Assembly (NCBI GenBank): GCA_016840305.1
Contig: JAEOSP010000062.1
Span: 1-35,971, forward strand
DNA length: 35,971 nucleotides
Direction: 5' to 3'
From: Candidatus Hodarchaeota archaeon
GTDB taxonomy: Archaea > Asgardarchaeota > Heimdallarchaeia > Hodarchaeales > Hodarchaeaceae
Below the pieces are notes generated by a model. It was given only the letters and a program-made list of their open reading frames with translations. It did no database searches and was not told the origin of the DNA. This document shows, piece by piece, positions 1 to 8,167 of the stretch. A program made the position numbers and the translations under genes. Within the stretch, counting starts at the first letter, position 1, and each line of letters opens with the position of its first letter.

Positions 1-976
1 GTAAACTAAAAACAAAATAAATTACACTGAGAAGGAAGTATACTTTTTCCAAACTTGATCGAGAATTAATGAAACGCAACCACTTATTTAGAGAGTCTTT
101 TATATGTGCAAAAATCCGTCCTGTTTCAACTGAACGAGCTAAGTTGTTTAAAGTTGGTGAAATCTTCGTATTCCATAAATCTGATGCCTGTTGACGCTCC
201 ATCCAAATCAATAGAACAAATAAAAGTGGAAAACTAATAAAAAAATACTCAGGTAAAGGTAATAATGAAGCTTTCAGTAACACAATGAGAATTGTTAGAC
301 GTGATATTAAGATTACGATTCGATCATCCTGCGTACGAGAAAATCCTTTAATTTCATTTTTATTTTTCCAATCACCTAATAAACCTACCTCTAACAGGAG
401 AAGAAAGAAAGTAAAGAATATTACATAATAAAAATTCTCACAGAGAAATCGTATGTCTCGGAAGGGAATATTTTCCTGATAACTTTGAACTGTACTAAAT
501 ATCAGAATAAGGAAGAGTATTGAATATAAGAAAAGGAAACATGTTCTATAAAAACCAAATCTAGGATAGTATTGCAATTGATCCAAGTAGTTCATTGGAG
601 GTCTAAGTGTAGATGAACTAGGATCAACATGAATAGTGTTGCTGGCTTCTTTCATTTTTCCTTCTGAAGATAATCTAGACTTTTCATTTACGATTTTATT
701 TGAAAGAACGTTTCTACCATCAAACACATCATCCTCAAGATATTGTTCACAAATATCAGAAGGAGAACCGCATTCATCTATGGCTCTCAGGACGTTTGTA
801 TATACAATTGTATCCTCTGCAAGCTCAGTACTCCGAAGATAAACGAAATCGTTAATTTCATTCAATATCCCATCGATTATATTTGGATGCATCTTGCTCT
901 TCGATTTCAAGTAATCTTCAATATTATCAATATAAGAACGAATCAAAAGCTTAGCATCTTTATTTATCGGTTTCAT
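1..976 (-). CDS. HAAS-type multi-pass membrane protein (partial, runs off left edge)
   Basis: Open leftward frame of 325 codons without a stop before the window edge. Its ATG at 976 lies inside the end of the padR gene (17-bp overlap), so the two are translationally coupled. The first ~85 residues form a soluble helical domain (start MKPINKDAKLLIRSYIDNIE, ending near a GSPSDICEQYL motif) resembling the HAAS/DUF1700 domain that commonly follows PadR regulators. A polar linker follows, then at least four hydrophobic helices (for example GFYRTCFLFLYSILFLILIF). Family knowledge says HAAS proteins are PadR-linked membrane components, but the exact activity here is unknown. The HAAS assignment rests on pattern and on the PadR neighbour. 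Confidence 0.75.
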   Translation of the reverse strand, partial: MKPINKDAKLLIRSYIDNIEDYLKSKSKMHPNIIDGILNEINDFVYLRSTELAEDTIVYTNVLRAIDECGSPSDICEQYLEDDVFDGRNVLSNKIVNEKSRLSSEGKMKEASNTIHVDPSSSTLRPPMNYLDQLQYYPRFGFYRTCFLFLYSILFLILIFSTVQSYQENIPFRDIRFLCENFYYVIFFTFFLLLLEVGLLGDWKNKNEIKGFSRTQDDRIVILISRLTILIVLLKASLLPLPEYFFISFPLLFVLLIWMERQQASDLWNTKISPTLNNLARSVETGRIFAHIKDSLNKWLRFINSRSSLEKVYFLLSVIYFVFSL

Positions 977-1382
977 TTTCCAAAGACCAACCTCTTTTTG
1001 TATTAAAACTTTGAATCTCGTTATACCAAGTTTGAATAGACTGATGATACATAAGATAAGTTTGAATCATTGATTCAATTTCATTTTCACCAGATGTAGT
1101 TATTGTGTAGATACGTCGCGGATTTCCTGGGGATTCCAGATCTTCTGCAAGTAATGAACTTATCAAACCTTCAGCTTCCATTCTTTTAAGTAGGGGATAC
1201 ACAGTTCCTGCCTTCAAAGGAATATTAGTTTCTCTCAATAGGCTAATCAATCCATAAGCATGAGCTTCCTCAGTTTTAAGTCGAATGAGGAGGAGGATCA
1301 TGAGTTTCAGCAAACCACGACGTAAATCTCGTTCCCAATTCTTTGCTAACTCTGATGGATCTGGATTTTCTTTGTTTGTCAT
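960..1382 (-). CDS. PadR family transcriptional regulator
   Basis: A 140-residue winged-helix protein of typical PadR length. Residues ~20-100 hold the PadR wHTH: LRRGLLKLMILLLIRL, AHAYGLISLLRE, then the hallmark GTVYPLLKRMEAEGLI and the wing PRRIYTITTSGE. A C-terminal helix (residues ~105-135) would serve for dimerisation. PadR proteins are ligand- or stress-responsive repressors that usually control their own operon. The downstream HAAS membrane gene overlaps its end, and two copies of a TAGGTGTACCTA dyad sit 56-100 bp upstream, consistent with autoregulation. The start ATG at 1382 follows an A-rich leader without a clear Shine-Dalgarno site. Confidence 0.9.
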   Translation of the reverse strand: MTNKENPDPSELAKNWERDLRRGLLKLMILLLIRLKTEEAHAYGLISLLRETNIPLKAGTVYPLLKRMEAEGLISSLLAEDLESPGNPRRIYTITTSGENEIESMIQTYLMYHQSIQTWYNEIQSFNTKRGWSLENETDK

Positions 1383-1437
1383 TTTTTAGTCTTCTTTTGT
1401 GCCACAGTGGCTTTTCATGAGAATTTTTGAGCACGCT

Positions 1438-1496
1438 TGTTAGGTGTACCTATGTATCAAACATGTTAGGTGTACCTATGTACTCGCTTAAAAATA
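1438..1496 (-). promoter_or_regulatory. padR promoter with tandem dyad operators
   Basis: Two exact 19-bp direct repeats (1438-1456 and 1464-1482) share TGTTAGGTGTACCTATGTA, with start-to-start spacing of 26 bp. The core TAGGT-GT-ACCTA is an inverted repeat, as expected for a dimeric regulator. Reading leftward, an AT-rich TATA-like stretch TATTTTTAAG (1487-1496) lies just upstream of both copies, so a start site about 25 bp downstream would fall within the repeats. Repression by PadR binding here is inferred. Confidence 0.65.
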
Positions 1497-1652
1497 CCAA
1501 CTATCAGGCAGATGAAAATTAAAGAATGGTGTTATTTATCCATTTACAACCAATAATCACTATTATAGAGTAATTGAATAAGGTAAGTTACATAAGAATA
1601 CATAAATAAGCGTAAGTACTGTTATATTTATAAAAAATTGGAGAATTAAACC

Positions 1653-2222
1653 TTGGTAAGAAGTTTTATTTGTGTAGAAGTAATTAATCAAGTTAATACT
1701 CAAAAAATTGGGGCCATTCTCAATGAACTCTCTTCTTTTAAGGGGATTCGTCCAGTAAAACCTAATCAGCTCCATATAACATTAAAATTCTTGGGTGAAG
1801 TACCAGAAAAAAAAATTTCATCGATTGAGAGAGAACTAAAATCGATTAAGGTTCCCATTTTTGAGATGGTATTCTCTCATATGGGATTTTTCCCAAATGA
1901 ACGGCGTCCTCGTGTTATCTGGATCGGTATTTCTGAAGGAAAAAGTCAACTTTCAACCTTAGCTGCTGAAGTCAATACTCGATTATCATTGATCGGGTTT
2001 CCTAAGGACAAACGGAAATTTTCTCCTCATTTGACCTTGGGTCGTATAAAAAAGCATTATCCTGATGAACAAGAGTCATTGGTCGATTATGCACATTCTT
2101 GTGATATCTTGGAAGGTGAGAAAGAGGTAATTCACTCATTTATCTTTAAAAAAAGTACTTTAACCCCCCAAGGAGCAATCTATGAAAATTTATCGGAATT
2201 CTCATTGATAAATAATAACTAA
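1653..2222 (+). CDS. thpR: RNA 2',3'-cyclic phosphodiesterase / 2'-5' RNA ligase-like protein
   Basis: A 189-residue 2H phosphoesterase of standard ThpR/LigT length. Both catalytic HxTx motifs are present: H41-I-T-L in PNQLHITLKFLGEV and H126-L-T-L in KFSPHLTLGRIK, giving the two-lobed active site. The family hydrolyses 2',3'-cyclic phosphate ends and reversibly joins tRNA halves in vitro; it acts in the cytosol. The start is TTG at 1653, with GGAG nine bases upstream. A TATA-like TATATTTATAAA at 1623-1634 sits so close that the transcript may be nearly leaderless. The gene is divergent from padR and single. A typical conserved archaeal gene with nothing odd apart from the TTG start. Confidence 0.93.
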   Translation: MVRSFICVEVINQVNTQKIGAILNELSSFKGIRPVKPNQLHITLKFLGEVPEKKISSIERELKSIKVPIFEMVFSHMGFFPNERRPRVIWIGISEGKSQLSTLAAEVNTRLSLIGFPKDKRKFSPHLTLGRIKKHYPDEQESLVDYAHSCDILEGEKEVIHSFIFKKSTLTPQGAIYENLSEFSLINNN

Positions 2223-2267
2223 GTGAACTAGGATTTACCTATGATAAATAGCAAAAGTTCTTTCAAC

Positions 2268-2462
2268 CTAGACCATACGTGTGTTACTTTTCTTTTTAGC
2301 GATTGCTGATATATTGTTAAGATAGATATCTTGCTTGCAACTTTCGCAGATATGCTTATCGGGTTGTGTAGGATGATCTGTGACTATTAACTTCGAATTT
2401 TCTACCCTACCACATGTATCGCATGCAAATCGCTTCCCGATTTTCAGATTTTTCACACTCAA
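2268..2462 (-). CDS. Small zinc ribbon protein
   Basis: A 64-residue basic protein with two CxxC knuckles (C14/C17 in ACDTCGRV and C39/C42 in HICESCKQD), spaced 21 residues apart as in a rubredoxin-like zinc ribbon. A Lys/Arg-rich tail follows. The start is TTG at 2462, with GTG two codons later as an alternative. It lies convergent to thpR and downstream of the hdr/qmo operon terminator. Zinc binding is inferred from the cysteines; no partner or function is evident. Confidence 0.6.
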   Translation of the reverse strand: MSVKNLKIGKRFACDTCGRVENSKLIVTDHPTQPDKHICESCKQDIYLNNISAIAKKKSNTRMV

Positions 2463-2597
2463 TTATATTATCATGAAATTTATTTCACTATAACTGAAAT
2501 TACAGTCATTTACATAGGAAATTGTAATAATACATATTAGTGTTTCTAGGCAATATGTTCGAGGATTAAATTTCAGTTATTATTTTGGTACCTCATG

Positions 2598-2631
2598 AAG
2601 AAAAAAGAAAAAATCAGATAATAAAAAGAAG
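2598..2631 (-). terminator. Oligo-T terminator of the hdr/qmo operon
   Basis: Just after the stop of the last operon gene, the leftward transcript reads pyrimidine-rich runs (CTTTTT, then TTTTTTC, then TTTTTTCTTC). Archaeal RNA polymerase commonly terminates at such T tracts without a strong hairpin. No stem is evident. Confidence 0.5.
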
Positions 2632-2633
2632 GA

Positions 2634-3944
2634 TTAAGCAGTCTTTACAGCTTTCGCAGCAGCTCTAGCCTTTTTCTTCTTAGCTTTTTCTCGTTTTAAC
2701 GCAAGCTTAAGATTATTTTGTCGAGCTTGAAGCCCATAATGTATCCATAACCCAAACGCTCTATACCAAACATGAGCAAATTTTCCAAATGGTGCTAGGA
2801 TCATTAGTTCCATTATTGCTATAATATGAATAACAAAAAACCAGTAGCTCCAGATGGAGGGGATTGTAGTGATATAGTAGGTAGATGTAATTAAAAATCC
2901 AGTTAATCCAACCAAGAAAAGATTAACAAGAAAAATCCAATCACAGGTAATACTACGACTTGCATAACGGCTGTTCTTTTTCACACGTGACCAAGCAGCC
3001 ATCACTACGCCAAGCATTAATGAAATTCCACTAGTAATACCTAATAAACGAATAGGATGTGTTAATTCTACAAGTTGATTTGCATCAGGTTTTAAAAACA
3101 TGTTTAATGTTGTAGCAATTCCTAAGCCAAAGAAACCCCATAAAACGAGCAAATGCATTAACCACCGAGTACGTAAGAATTGAGTTTTAAATTCTGGCCT
3201 ATGAGGTGGGAGAGCACATTCTAGTTGTCTATACTGTAGGAAGACCTCCTTAAAGATGACTACAAATGCTTGCTTAAACATAATAAAAGGAGAAAAAATT
3301 AAGTGATAAGATGTATTAAGCTTTTTATCATTTCTACGAGTCCTGAAGGCTGTTTTAACTCCATCTTGTATACTCGAATCATATTCTTTTGAAATCTGCC
3401 TATACATATTTAGAATAGACAACCCAATAATACCAAGTAATGCTCCTGCAATTATAATTCCCCCTATTTCTACAACCTCTTTTGATACGAGGTCAAAAAG
3501 CCTTATTGGTCTTCCTTCGACAATATTTTCAGGTGTTCCAAGGAAGTTAAACAACAACATTGCGAAGAGACCTACAAAACCCATTAAGAAGAATCCTCCG
3601 AACCGATTTCTGTTTAGAAACCGAGAAATACCAGTGAACTCATACTGGCCCATTGCCCATCTTCGAGCTGCCATAACAAATTCACCAGGTTCCGCATCTC
3701 GAGGACAGGTATCACTACAATCGTTACAATACGAGCATAACCACATCTGGTCACTGCCAAGTATTTTCTCTTTTAATCCAACACTTGCATATCGAATTAG
3801 ATTACGAGGAAATGGATCAGCATCATTGGACAAGGGACAGATGGCCGTACAATTACCACAGTTAAAACAAGCACTTACATTGAAATCACTTGTGGAATAT
3901 TTCTTTATTTCATCAATTAAATCTGGATCGATTAATGTCATCAC
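2634..3944 (-). CDS. qmoC: QmoC-like fused HdrC / membrane cytochrome b subunit
   Basis: A 436-residue fusion. Residues ~20-85 are an HdrC-type ferredoxin with two full [4Fe-4S] motifs: C26, C29, C32, C36 (ACFNCGNCTAICP) and C70, C73, C76, C80 (WLCSYCNDCSDTCP). From ~115 on come hydrophobic helices with histidines in RWLMHLLVLWG, VELTHPIR, FFVIHIIAIMEL and LWIHYG, as in HdrE/NarI-type haem b subunits. The tail is Lys/Ala-rich. This HdrC-HdrE fusion is the architecture of QmoC, which links Hdr-like flavoproteins to the quinone pool. It is the last gene of the operon. AAGGAGTGA precedes GTG 3944 and ATG 3941; either could be the start. No HdrB/HdrD CCG domain is fused, so it is an electron conduit rather than a disulfide reductase. 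Confidence 0.88.
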   Translation of the reverse strand: MMTLIDPDLIDEIKKYSTSDFNVSACFNCGNCTAICPLSNDADPFPRNLIRYASVGLKEKILGSDQMWLCSYCNDCSDTCPRDAEPGEFVMAARRWAMGQYEFTGISRFLNRNRFGGFFLMGFVGLFAMLLFNFLGTPENIVEGRPIRLFDLVSKEVVEIGGIIIAGALLGIIGLSILNMYRQISKEYDSSIQDGVKTAFRTRRNDKKLNTSYHLIFSPFIMFKQAFVVIFKEVFLQYRQLECALPPHRPEFKTQFLRTRWLMHLLVLWGFFGLGIATTLNMFLKPDANQLVELTHPIRLLGITSGISLMLGVVMAAWSRVKKNSRYASRSITCDWIFLVNLFLVGLTGFLITSTYYITTIPSIWSYWFFVIHIIAIMELMILAPFGKFAHVWYRAFGLWIHYGLQARQNNLKLALKREKAKKKKARAAAKAVKTA

Positions 3945-3955
3945 TTATTCACTCC

Positions 3956-4234
3956 TTAGGATGGGACTCGGGAAACTAAAGCCCATTTGTGATATTGGCC
4001 TTCTCGATTAGCAGTTTCTACAGCGATACTATACTTCCTCATACTGGTGAGATACCAGTGAACTACATGTTTTGGTTGACCAATCTCTTTAGCGATTGCT
4101 AAGATAGTTTTTTCTTTCTCAGGGTCAACATCACTACCCTTTAAAGCTTCACGAATCGCATTTTTGATCGCTGCAGCCTTAATCACACGACCAAAACGAT
4201 TTTCAAGTATCGATATAGGCTTAGGATCACTCAT
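3956..4234 (-). CDS. Small winged-helix-like protein within the hdr/qmo operon
   Basis: A 92-residue basic protein, not recognised as a named family. The ATG overlaps the hdrA' stop by four bases (ATGA) and is preceded by AGGAGGT, so it is genuinely translated with the operon; the qmoC-like gene follows 11 bp later. Residues ~15-75 look like a compact helical unit: helices around FGRVIKAAAIKNAIREAL and EKTILAIAKEIG, then PKHVVHWYLTSMRKYSIAVE as a possible recognition-type helix and YHKWALV as a wing-like strand. It has no cysteines, so it binds no cluster through Cys. Its position between HdrA-like and HdrC-like genes suggests an assembly or regulatory subunit of the complex; a DNA-binding role is also possible. 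Confidence 0.8.
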   Translation of the reverse strand: MSDPKPISILENRFGRVIKAAAIKNAIREALKGSDVDPEKEKTILAIAKEIGQPKHVVHWYLTSMRKYSIAVETANREGQYHKWALVSRVPS

Positions 4235-6285
4235 ATGTCAACCTCCTGAACAAATCCATCAACCATTCCTTCTAGAGCTGCTAAAGAATATCCTTGAACA
4301 TCAATAGCTCCAGGAGTGGGGCACACTGCAACACAGGCTCCACAACCCTTACAAAGAGCAGGATTGACGTACGCACGAGAAACAGTTTGATTGTTAATTT
4401 CAGTCTCAACCATCTGAATAGCATCAAGATATTCACACTCTTTCAGACAGATTCCAGTACCTGTGCATATTTCAGGTTTTACACGTGCTACATAGGGTTC
4501 TAATTCTGTAAATTCTTTTCCCAAAATAATTGAAGCTTTGGATGCTGCAGCAAGTGCAGCAGAAGTTGCTTCTGTAATATCGAAAGGTGCTTGACATGTA
4601 CCAGCAAGCATAATTCCACTATTAGCAACTTCTACAGGCCGTAGTTTCGGATGTACTTCAAGTAGAAAACGATCAGATCCAATAGGGAGGTTTAATTGTT
4701 CTGTTAGTGTTTTTTGATTCTTTGCGACCATTCCAACTGCAAGGACAACTAAATCAACTGGGATTTCGATTTCTTCACCGTAAGTGAGATCATCCTTAAC
4801 TTGTAGTCGGAGACGATGTCTCTTCTCTTTCTCAGGTTTATACACAATAGGTAAATCATCGGGAGTATATTTAAGAAAAATCGCACCATTCTTAGATGCA
4901 ACCTCATAATAGTCTTCCTCATGAAAACGACCGTAAGTACGTATATCTCGATAAAGATTATAGGTTCTAACGTGAGGAAAACGTTCTTTTAATTCATTTA
5001 CTGCTTGGAGATTTGCTGTACAACAAACACGTGAGCAGTATTCATTCAACTCACCATTACAATTTTGGCCAGGTTTGAAATTCTTCCCAGTTTGTCTGCT
5101 ACCAACGCAATGGATGAATCCAATGGATCTAATTGGTTGTCCATTCCATTCTAATTTTTCCTCAAATTGGCCTCCAGGAGCATTCATACGAATAAATTGA
5201 GGGAGAGTAATAACATTTGGATATTTATTCCACCCATATTCCCCTTCAAATGGAATATATGTATCATACCCAGAAGCTAAAACAATAACTCCCACAGTAA
5301 TGTCAGAGTAGGTCGGTTCAGCGTCAATTTGAAGACGATTAGTGTTCTCAAGGGCTTTTTTACATTCTCCACATCTAGTACAGGAATTCCAATCAATTGA
5401 GGGAACTTGAGGATAATGGCCAGGTTGAGGGATGAGAATTGCTTTTTGGTTATACACTCCACTAGGAGTCAATTCACCACTGACAACAACAGGACAAACG
5501 TTTATGGCTATTCGAAGCTCAGGTTCCCTGATATGACCAATAATTCCACGTGTAACATATTTTTTGAGAGATAACACGAAATTACCAATGTAACCTTTAG
5601 CTTTATCAATCTGAGTATTAAGATGGACAGTAATCAAGGGATGTTCAATTACTTCGCTGATTAAATTAGCAAGAGACTCACTTGCTACTTCATTGGTGGG
5701 AAAAATTTTATCCAATGAAGCCATTCGTCCTCCTAGATAAGGAGATCGCTCTATCAATTCAACTGCAAGGCCTGTATCAGCTAGGTCTTTTGCAGCTCGT
5801 AATCCCGATACTCCACCTCCCACAACTAATACTCTTTTGGTAGTTTGAATCTTAATTGTTTCCAAAGGATCAAAATTAATTGCTTTATTGACTGCTGCAC
5901 GAATAAGAGAGACAGCTTTTTCTGTAGCTAACTCAGGAGTGTGTGGATGAGCCCATGAAACCTGCTCTCGGATATTTGCATGTTCATACAGAAAAACATT
6001 CATCCCTCCACGATCAGTTGCTCCTCTAAAGGTCGTTTCATGTAATTTAGGACTGCAAGAAGCTACAACAACTCTATCAATAACTCCATCTTGAATGTCT
6101 TTCTCAATCAATTCTTGACCTGTTTTTGAGCACATAAACATGTTACGTCGGGAGACAACTACTTGAGGATCCTGCTCTAGCGCATTTCGAACTTTTTCTA
6201 CATCAACTACATCACTGATGTTACCACCACAATGACAAATATACACTCCAGCCCGTGGAGATTCGGTTTTCTCTTCATCAGTCAT
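4231..6285 (-). CDS. hdrA: HdrA-like FAD/iron-sulfur subunit (QmoB-like)
   Basis: A 684-residue HdrA-type flavoprotein. The N-terminal Fe-S domain has C17 and C19 in the YICHCGGN motif, plus C52 and C77 (VVASCSPK). The FAD-binding fold starts with RVLVVGGGVSGLRAAKDLAD (~151). The internal ferredoxin is degenerate: CTRCGEC lacks its fourth Cys and the first motif is reduced to NVCPVV. HdrA's YCSRVCC motif is kept. The C-terminal ferredoxin has C645, C648, C651, C655 intact, while the other motif reads C607-TG-T610-GI-C613-LKE-C617, with Thr where Cys is usual. Spacing to the preceding hdrA is two bases and GGAGAG precedes the ATG. It likely passes electrons between its flavin and the membrane subunit. 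It resembles QmoB but lacks a C-terminal MvhD domain, which is encoded separately in this operon. Confidence 0.88.
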   Translation of the reverse strand: MTDEEKTESPRAGVYICHCGGNISDVVDVEKVRNALEQDPQVVVSRRNMFMCSKTGQELIEKDIQDGVIDRVVVASCSPKLHETTFRGATDRGGMNVFLYEHANIREQVSWAHPHTPELATEKAVSLIRAAVNKAINFDPLETIKIQTTKRVLVVGGGVSGLRAAKDLADTGLAVELIERSPYLGGRMASLDKIFPTNEVASESLANLISEVIEHPLITVHLNTQIDKAKGYIGNFVLSLKKYVTRGIIGHIREPELRIAINVCPVVVSGELTPSGVYNQKAILIPQPGHYPQVPSIDWNSCTRCGECKKALENTNRLQIDAEPTYSDITVGVIVLASGYDTYIPFEGEYGWNKYPNVITLPQFIRMNAPGGQFEEKLEWNGQPIRSIGFIHCVGSRQTGKNFKPGQNCNGELNEYCSRVCCTANLQAVNELKERFPHVRTYNLYRDIRTYGRFHEEDYYEVASKNGAIFLKYTPDDLPIVYKPEKEKRHRLRLQVKDDLTYGEEIEIPVDLVVLAVGMVAKNQKTLTEQLNLPIGSDRFLLEVHPKLRPVEVANSGIMLAGTCQAPFDITEATSAALAAASKASIILGKEFTELEPYVARVKPEICTGTGICLKECEYLDAIQMVETEINNQTVSRAYVNPALCKGCGACVAVCPTPGAIDVQGYSLAALEGMVDGFVQEVDI

Positions 6286-6287
6286 AA

Positions 6288-7661
6288 TTAACTCTCCAAA
6301 TTAGCTCCTTCAGCTGTAGCAGAAACAGAAGCACTTTCTACTGTAGAAACTTCAGTTGCTACTTTATTTTTGGCTTTCAAATATTCAACAACCTTCATAC
6401 TTGCAGCAGATCCTTCAACAATGGTATCAACAATATCTTTAGGTCCCATAGCAGTACCAGCTCCAAAAACACCCTCTAAACTCGTAATTACGGGATTAAG
6501 CTTGAGGTCAACTGCCTCAATAAAACCATCTTTCCCGATTTCCACAGGGAAATGACTAGTTGGACATGAAGCTTGGGTCAATCCAAGACTAAGGACAACA
6601 AGATCATATTCCTCTTTGGCTTTACCACCATTACTACCTATGTTTTCAATCGACAAAATCAAATTATTGCTTTCTGGATCTTCACGGATATCACCTACTT
6701 TCCCTTTGACAAACTCAACACCCATGGCTTTAGCATTCTCGAAAAATTGTTCATAACCTTTACCAAAGGCACGAATATCCATATAGTAACAAGTCACTTG
6801 CACAATAGGGAGAGCACCTGTAATAAGCATCGCTTGTTTGATAGTATACATACAACAAACACGACTACAGTAGGTACGATCCAAAGAAGCATCACGTGAA
6901 CCTGCACAATGAATATAGGCAATATGCATAGGAATTTGTCCATCAGAAGGACGACGAATTCCACCATAAGGTCCATTAGGAGCTAATAACCGCTCAGCGG
7001 TCATTGAGGAAATGACATTGAGAAATTTACCCCCACCCCATTCTTTCTTCTCACCCACGGGTGTTAATTCAAAACCTGTAGCAAGAACAACAGATTCTGC
7101 TTCAACCTGTACCTGTTCATCTTTTTGGAAATAATCAACTGCATCGGCTGGACAAATACGGGAACAACCAAGACAAGCTATACAATGTTGCATATCGAGT
7201 AATGCTACCTGCGGAAGAGCAGTCTGAAAAGGGATGTAGATAGCTTTCCGAGTCCCAATACCCATTTCAAATTCAGAGGGAACATCAACAGGGCATTGAA
7301 ATTCACACTGTCGACAGCCTGTGCACTTTTCTTCATCCACAAAACGTGCTTTCTTAGTAATATCAACTACAAAGTTACCATTCTCGTTTTTGTGATATCC
7401 TGTTACTTCAGAATACGTCCATGAATCAATCTTCTTGTGATGGGAGGTACTGCTCATTTTGGGAGTTGTTATACAACTTGCACAATCAAGAGTAGGAAAT
7501 ACTTTTGAGAGTTGGATCATCTTTCCACCGATACTAGGTTCTTTGTCAACTACAAGAACATGATAATCTTGATCCGCTATATCTAGTGCCGTTTGCAATC
7601 CAGCAATTCCTCCACCAATCACTATTGTTGAGTAAATAGTCTCTTCTTCACCTTTCATCAT
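6288..7661 (-). CDS. hdrA: HdrA core flavoprotein (QmoA-like)
   Basis: A 457-residue HdrA core that lacks the N-terminal Fe-S domain. Residues 15-45 form the FAD Rossmann motif (STIVIGGGIAGLQTALDIAD, then VVDKEPSIGGKM). FPTLDCASCITTPKM (C60, C63) and TYCSRVCCMYTIKQA (C265, C269, C270) are HdrA signatures. Two complete ferredoxin motifs lie at C113-C123 (KCTGCRQCEFQCP) and C160-C170 (HCIACLGCSRICP). The C-terminus is a Ser/Ala/Glu-rich tail. The second codon is also ATG; GGAGG sits eight bases upstream of the first. With the 684-residue paralogue it forms the paired-HdrA arrangement seen in QmoAB. It is expected to accept electrons from, or give them to, the MvhD-like protein encoded just upstream. 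Confidence 0.9.
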   Translation of the reverse strand: MMKGEEETIYSTIVIGGGIAGLQTALDIADQDYHVLVVDKEPSIGGKMIQLSKVFPTLDCASCITTPKMSSTSHHKKIDSWTYSEVTGYHKNENGNFVVDITKKARFVDEEKCTGCRQCEFQCPVDVPSEFEMGIGTRKAIYIPFQTALPQVALLDMQHCIACLGCSRICPADAVDYFQKDEQVQVEAESVVLATGFELTPVGEKKEWGGGKFLNVISSMTAERLLAPNGPYGGIRRPSDGQIPMHIAYIHCAGSRDASLDRTYCSRVCCMYTIKQAMLITGALPIVQVTCYYMDIRAFGKGYEQFFENAKAMGVEFVKGKVGDIREDPESNNLILSIENIGSNGGKAKEEYDLVVLSLGLTQASCPTSHFPVEIGKDGFIEAVDLKLNPVITSLEGVFGAGTAMGPKDIVDTIVEGSAASMKVVEYLKAKNKVATEVSTVESASVSATAEGANLES

Positions 7662-7680
7662 AAATTAGTCCTCCAATCAA

Positions 7681-8139
7681 TTATCCATTCGTTTCTGCAC
7701 TAATAGCAGTGGGAGGTTTGCTCAAAATTTCTTTTGCGGGTTCTAAACTTCGTAAATACTCATCCATTTCCTTAATTTCTTTAACAACATGTTTAGCGCA
7801 TACAGTACAAATTGCGGTTAATTTTAATCTTTTAGATTCTAACCCATACTCTTGTTTCATACGTTTCATCACTTTGTTAACACGTAGGCTTAAACGTTTG
7901 AAAGCACCAGAATAAGGGCATTCTTCCCCACAAGACATAATGATAATACCATCAATCCCTTTACGAAAGGAATTAATGTAAAAATCTTCAGGGAAGATGA
8001 CAGGAGAGGGAACGCGCATGACGTACGAGTTTGGAGGATATTCCAAATGTTGTTGACCAGCATTATCCACACCTGGATAAGAGCACATAATGGTGGTCAA
8101 AACTAAAATTTTGGGAGTATATTCTGCTGTAGTAGCCAT
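7681..8139 (-). CDS. mvhD: MvhD/FlpD-like [2Fe-2S] electron-transfer subunit
   Basis: About 152 residues, the usual MvhD length. It follows the family pattern: KILVLTTIMCSYPGVDNAG, then EYPPNSYVMRVPS, then GIDGIIIMSCGEECPY (C70, C74), then ICTVCAKH (C111, C114). The first family Cys of the usual CxWCxY motif is replaced (Thr-Ile-Met-C19). MvhD proteins shuttle electrons between a hydrogenase or dehydrogenase and HdrA. No hydrogenase is encoded here, so the partner is probably the HdrA-like pair downstream. I chose ATG 8139; an in-frame TTG at 8157 would add six residues. It sits between tusA and hdrA in the same operon. Confidence 0.82.
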   Translation of the reverse strand: MATTAEYTPKILVLTTIMCSYPGVDNAGQQHLEYPPNSYVMRVPSPVIFPEDFYINSFRKGIDGIIIMSCGEECPYSGAFKRLSLRVNKVMKRMKQEYGLESKRLKLTAICTVCAKHVVKEIKEMDEYLRSLEPAKEILSKPPTAISAETNG

Positions 8140-8167
8140 AAAGCTATTACCAACCAAAAATTTTGAT

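Noticed and set aside
743..1006. 87-codon rightward frame opposite the HAAS gene
   Set aside because: It is a shadow of the leftward coding frame that overlaps padR and has a clear domain pattern.
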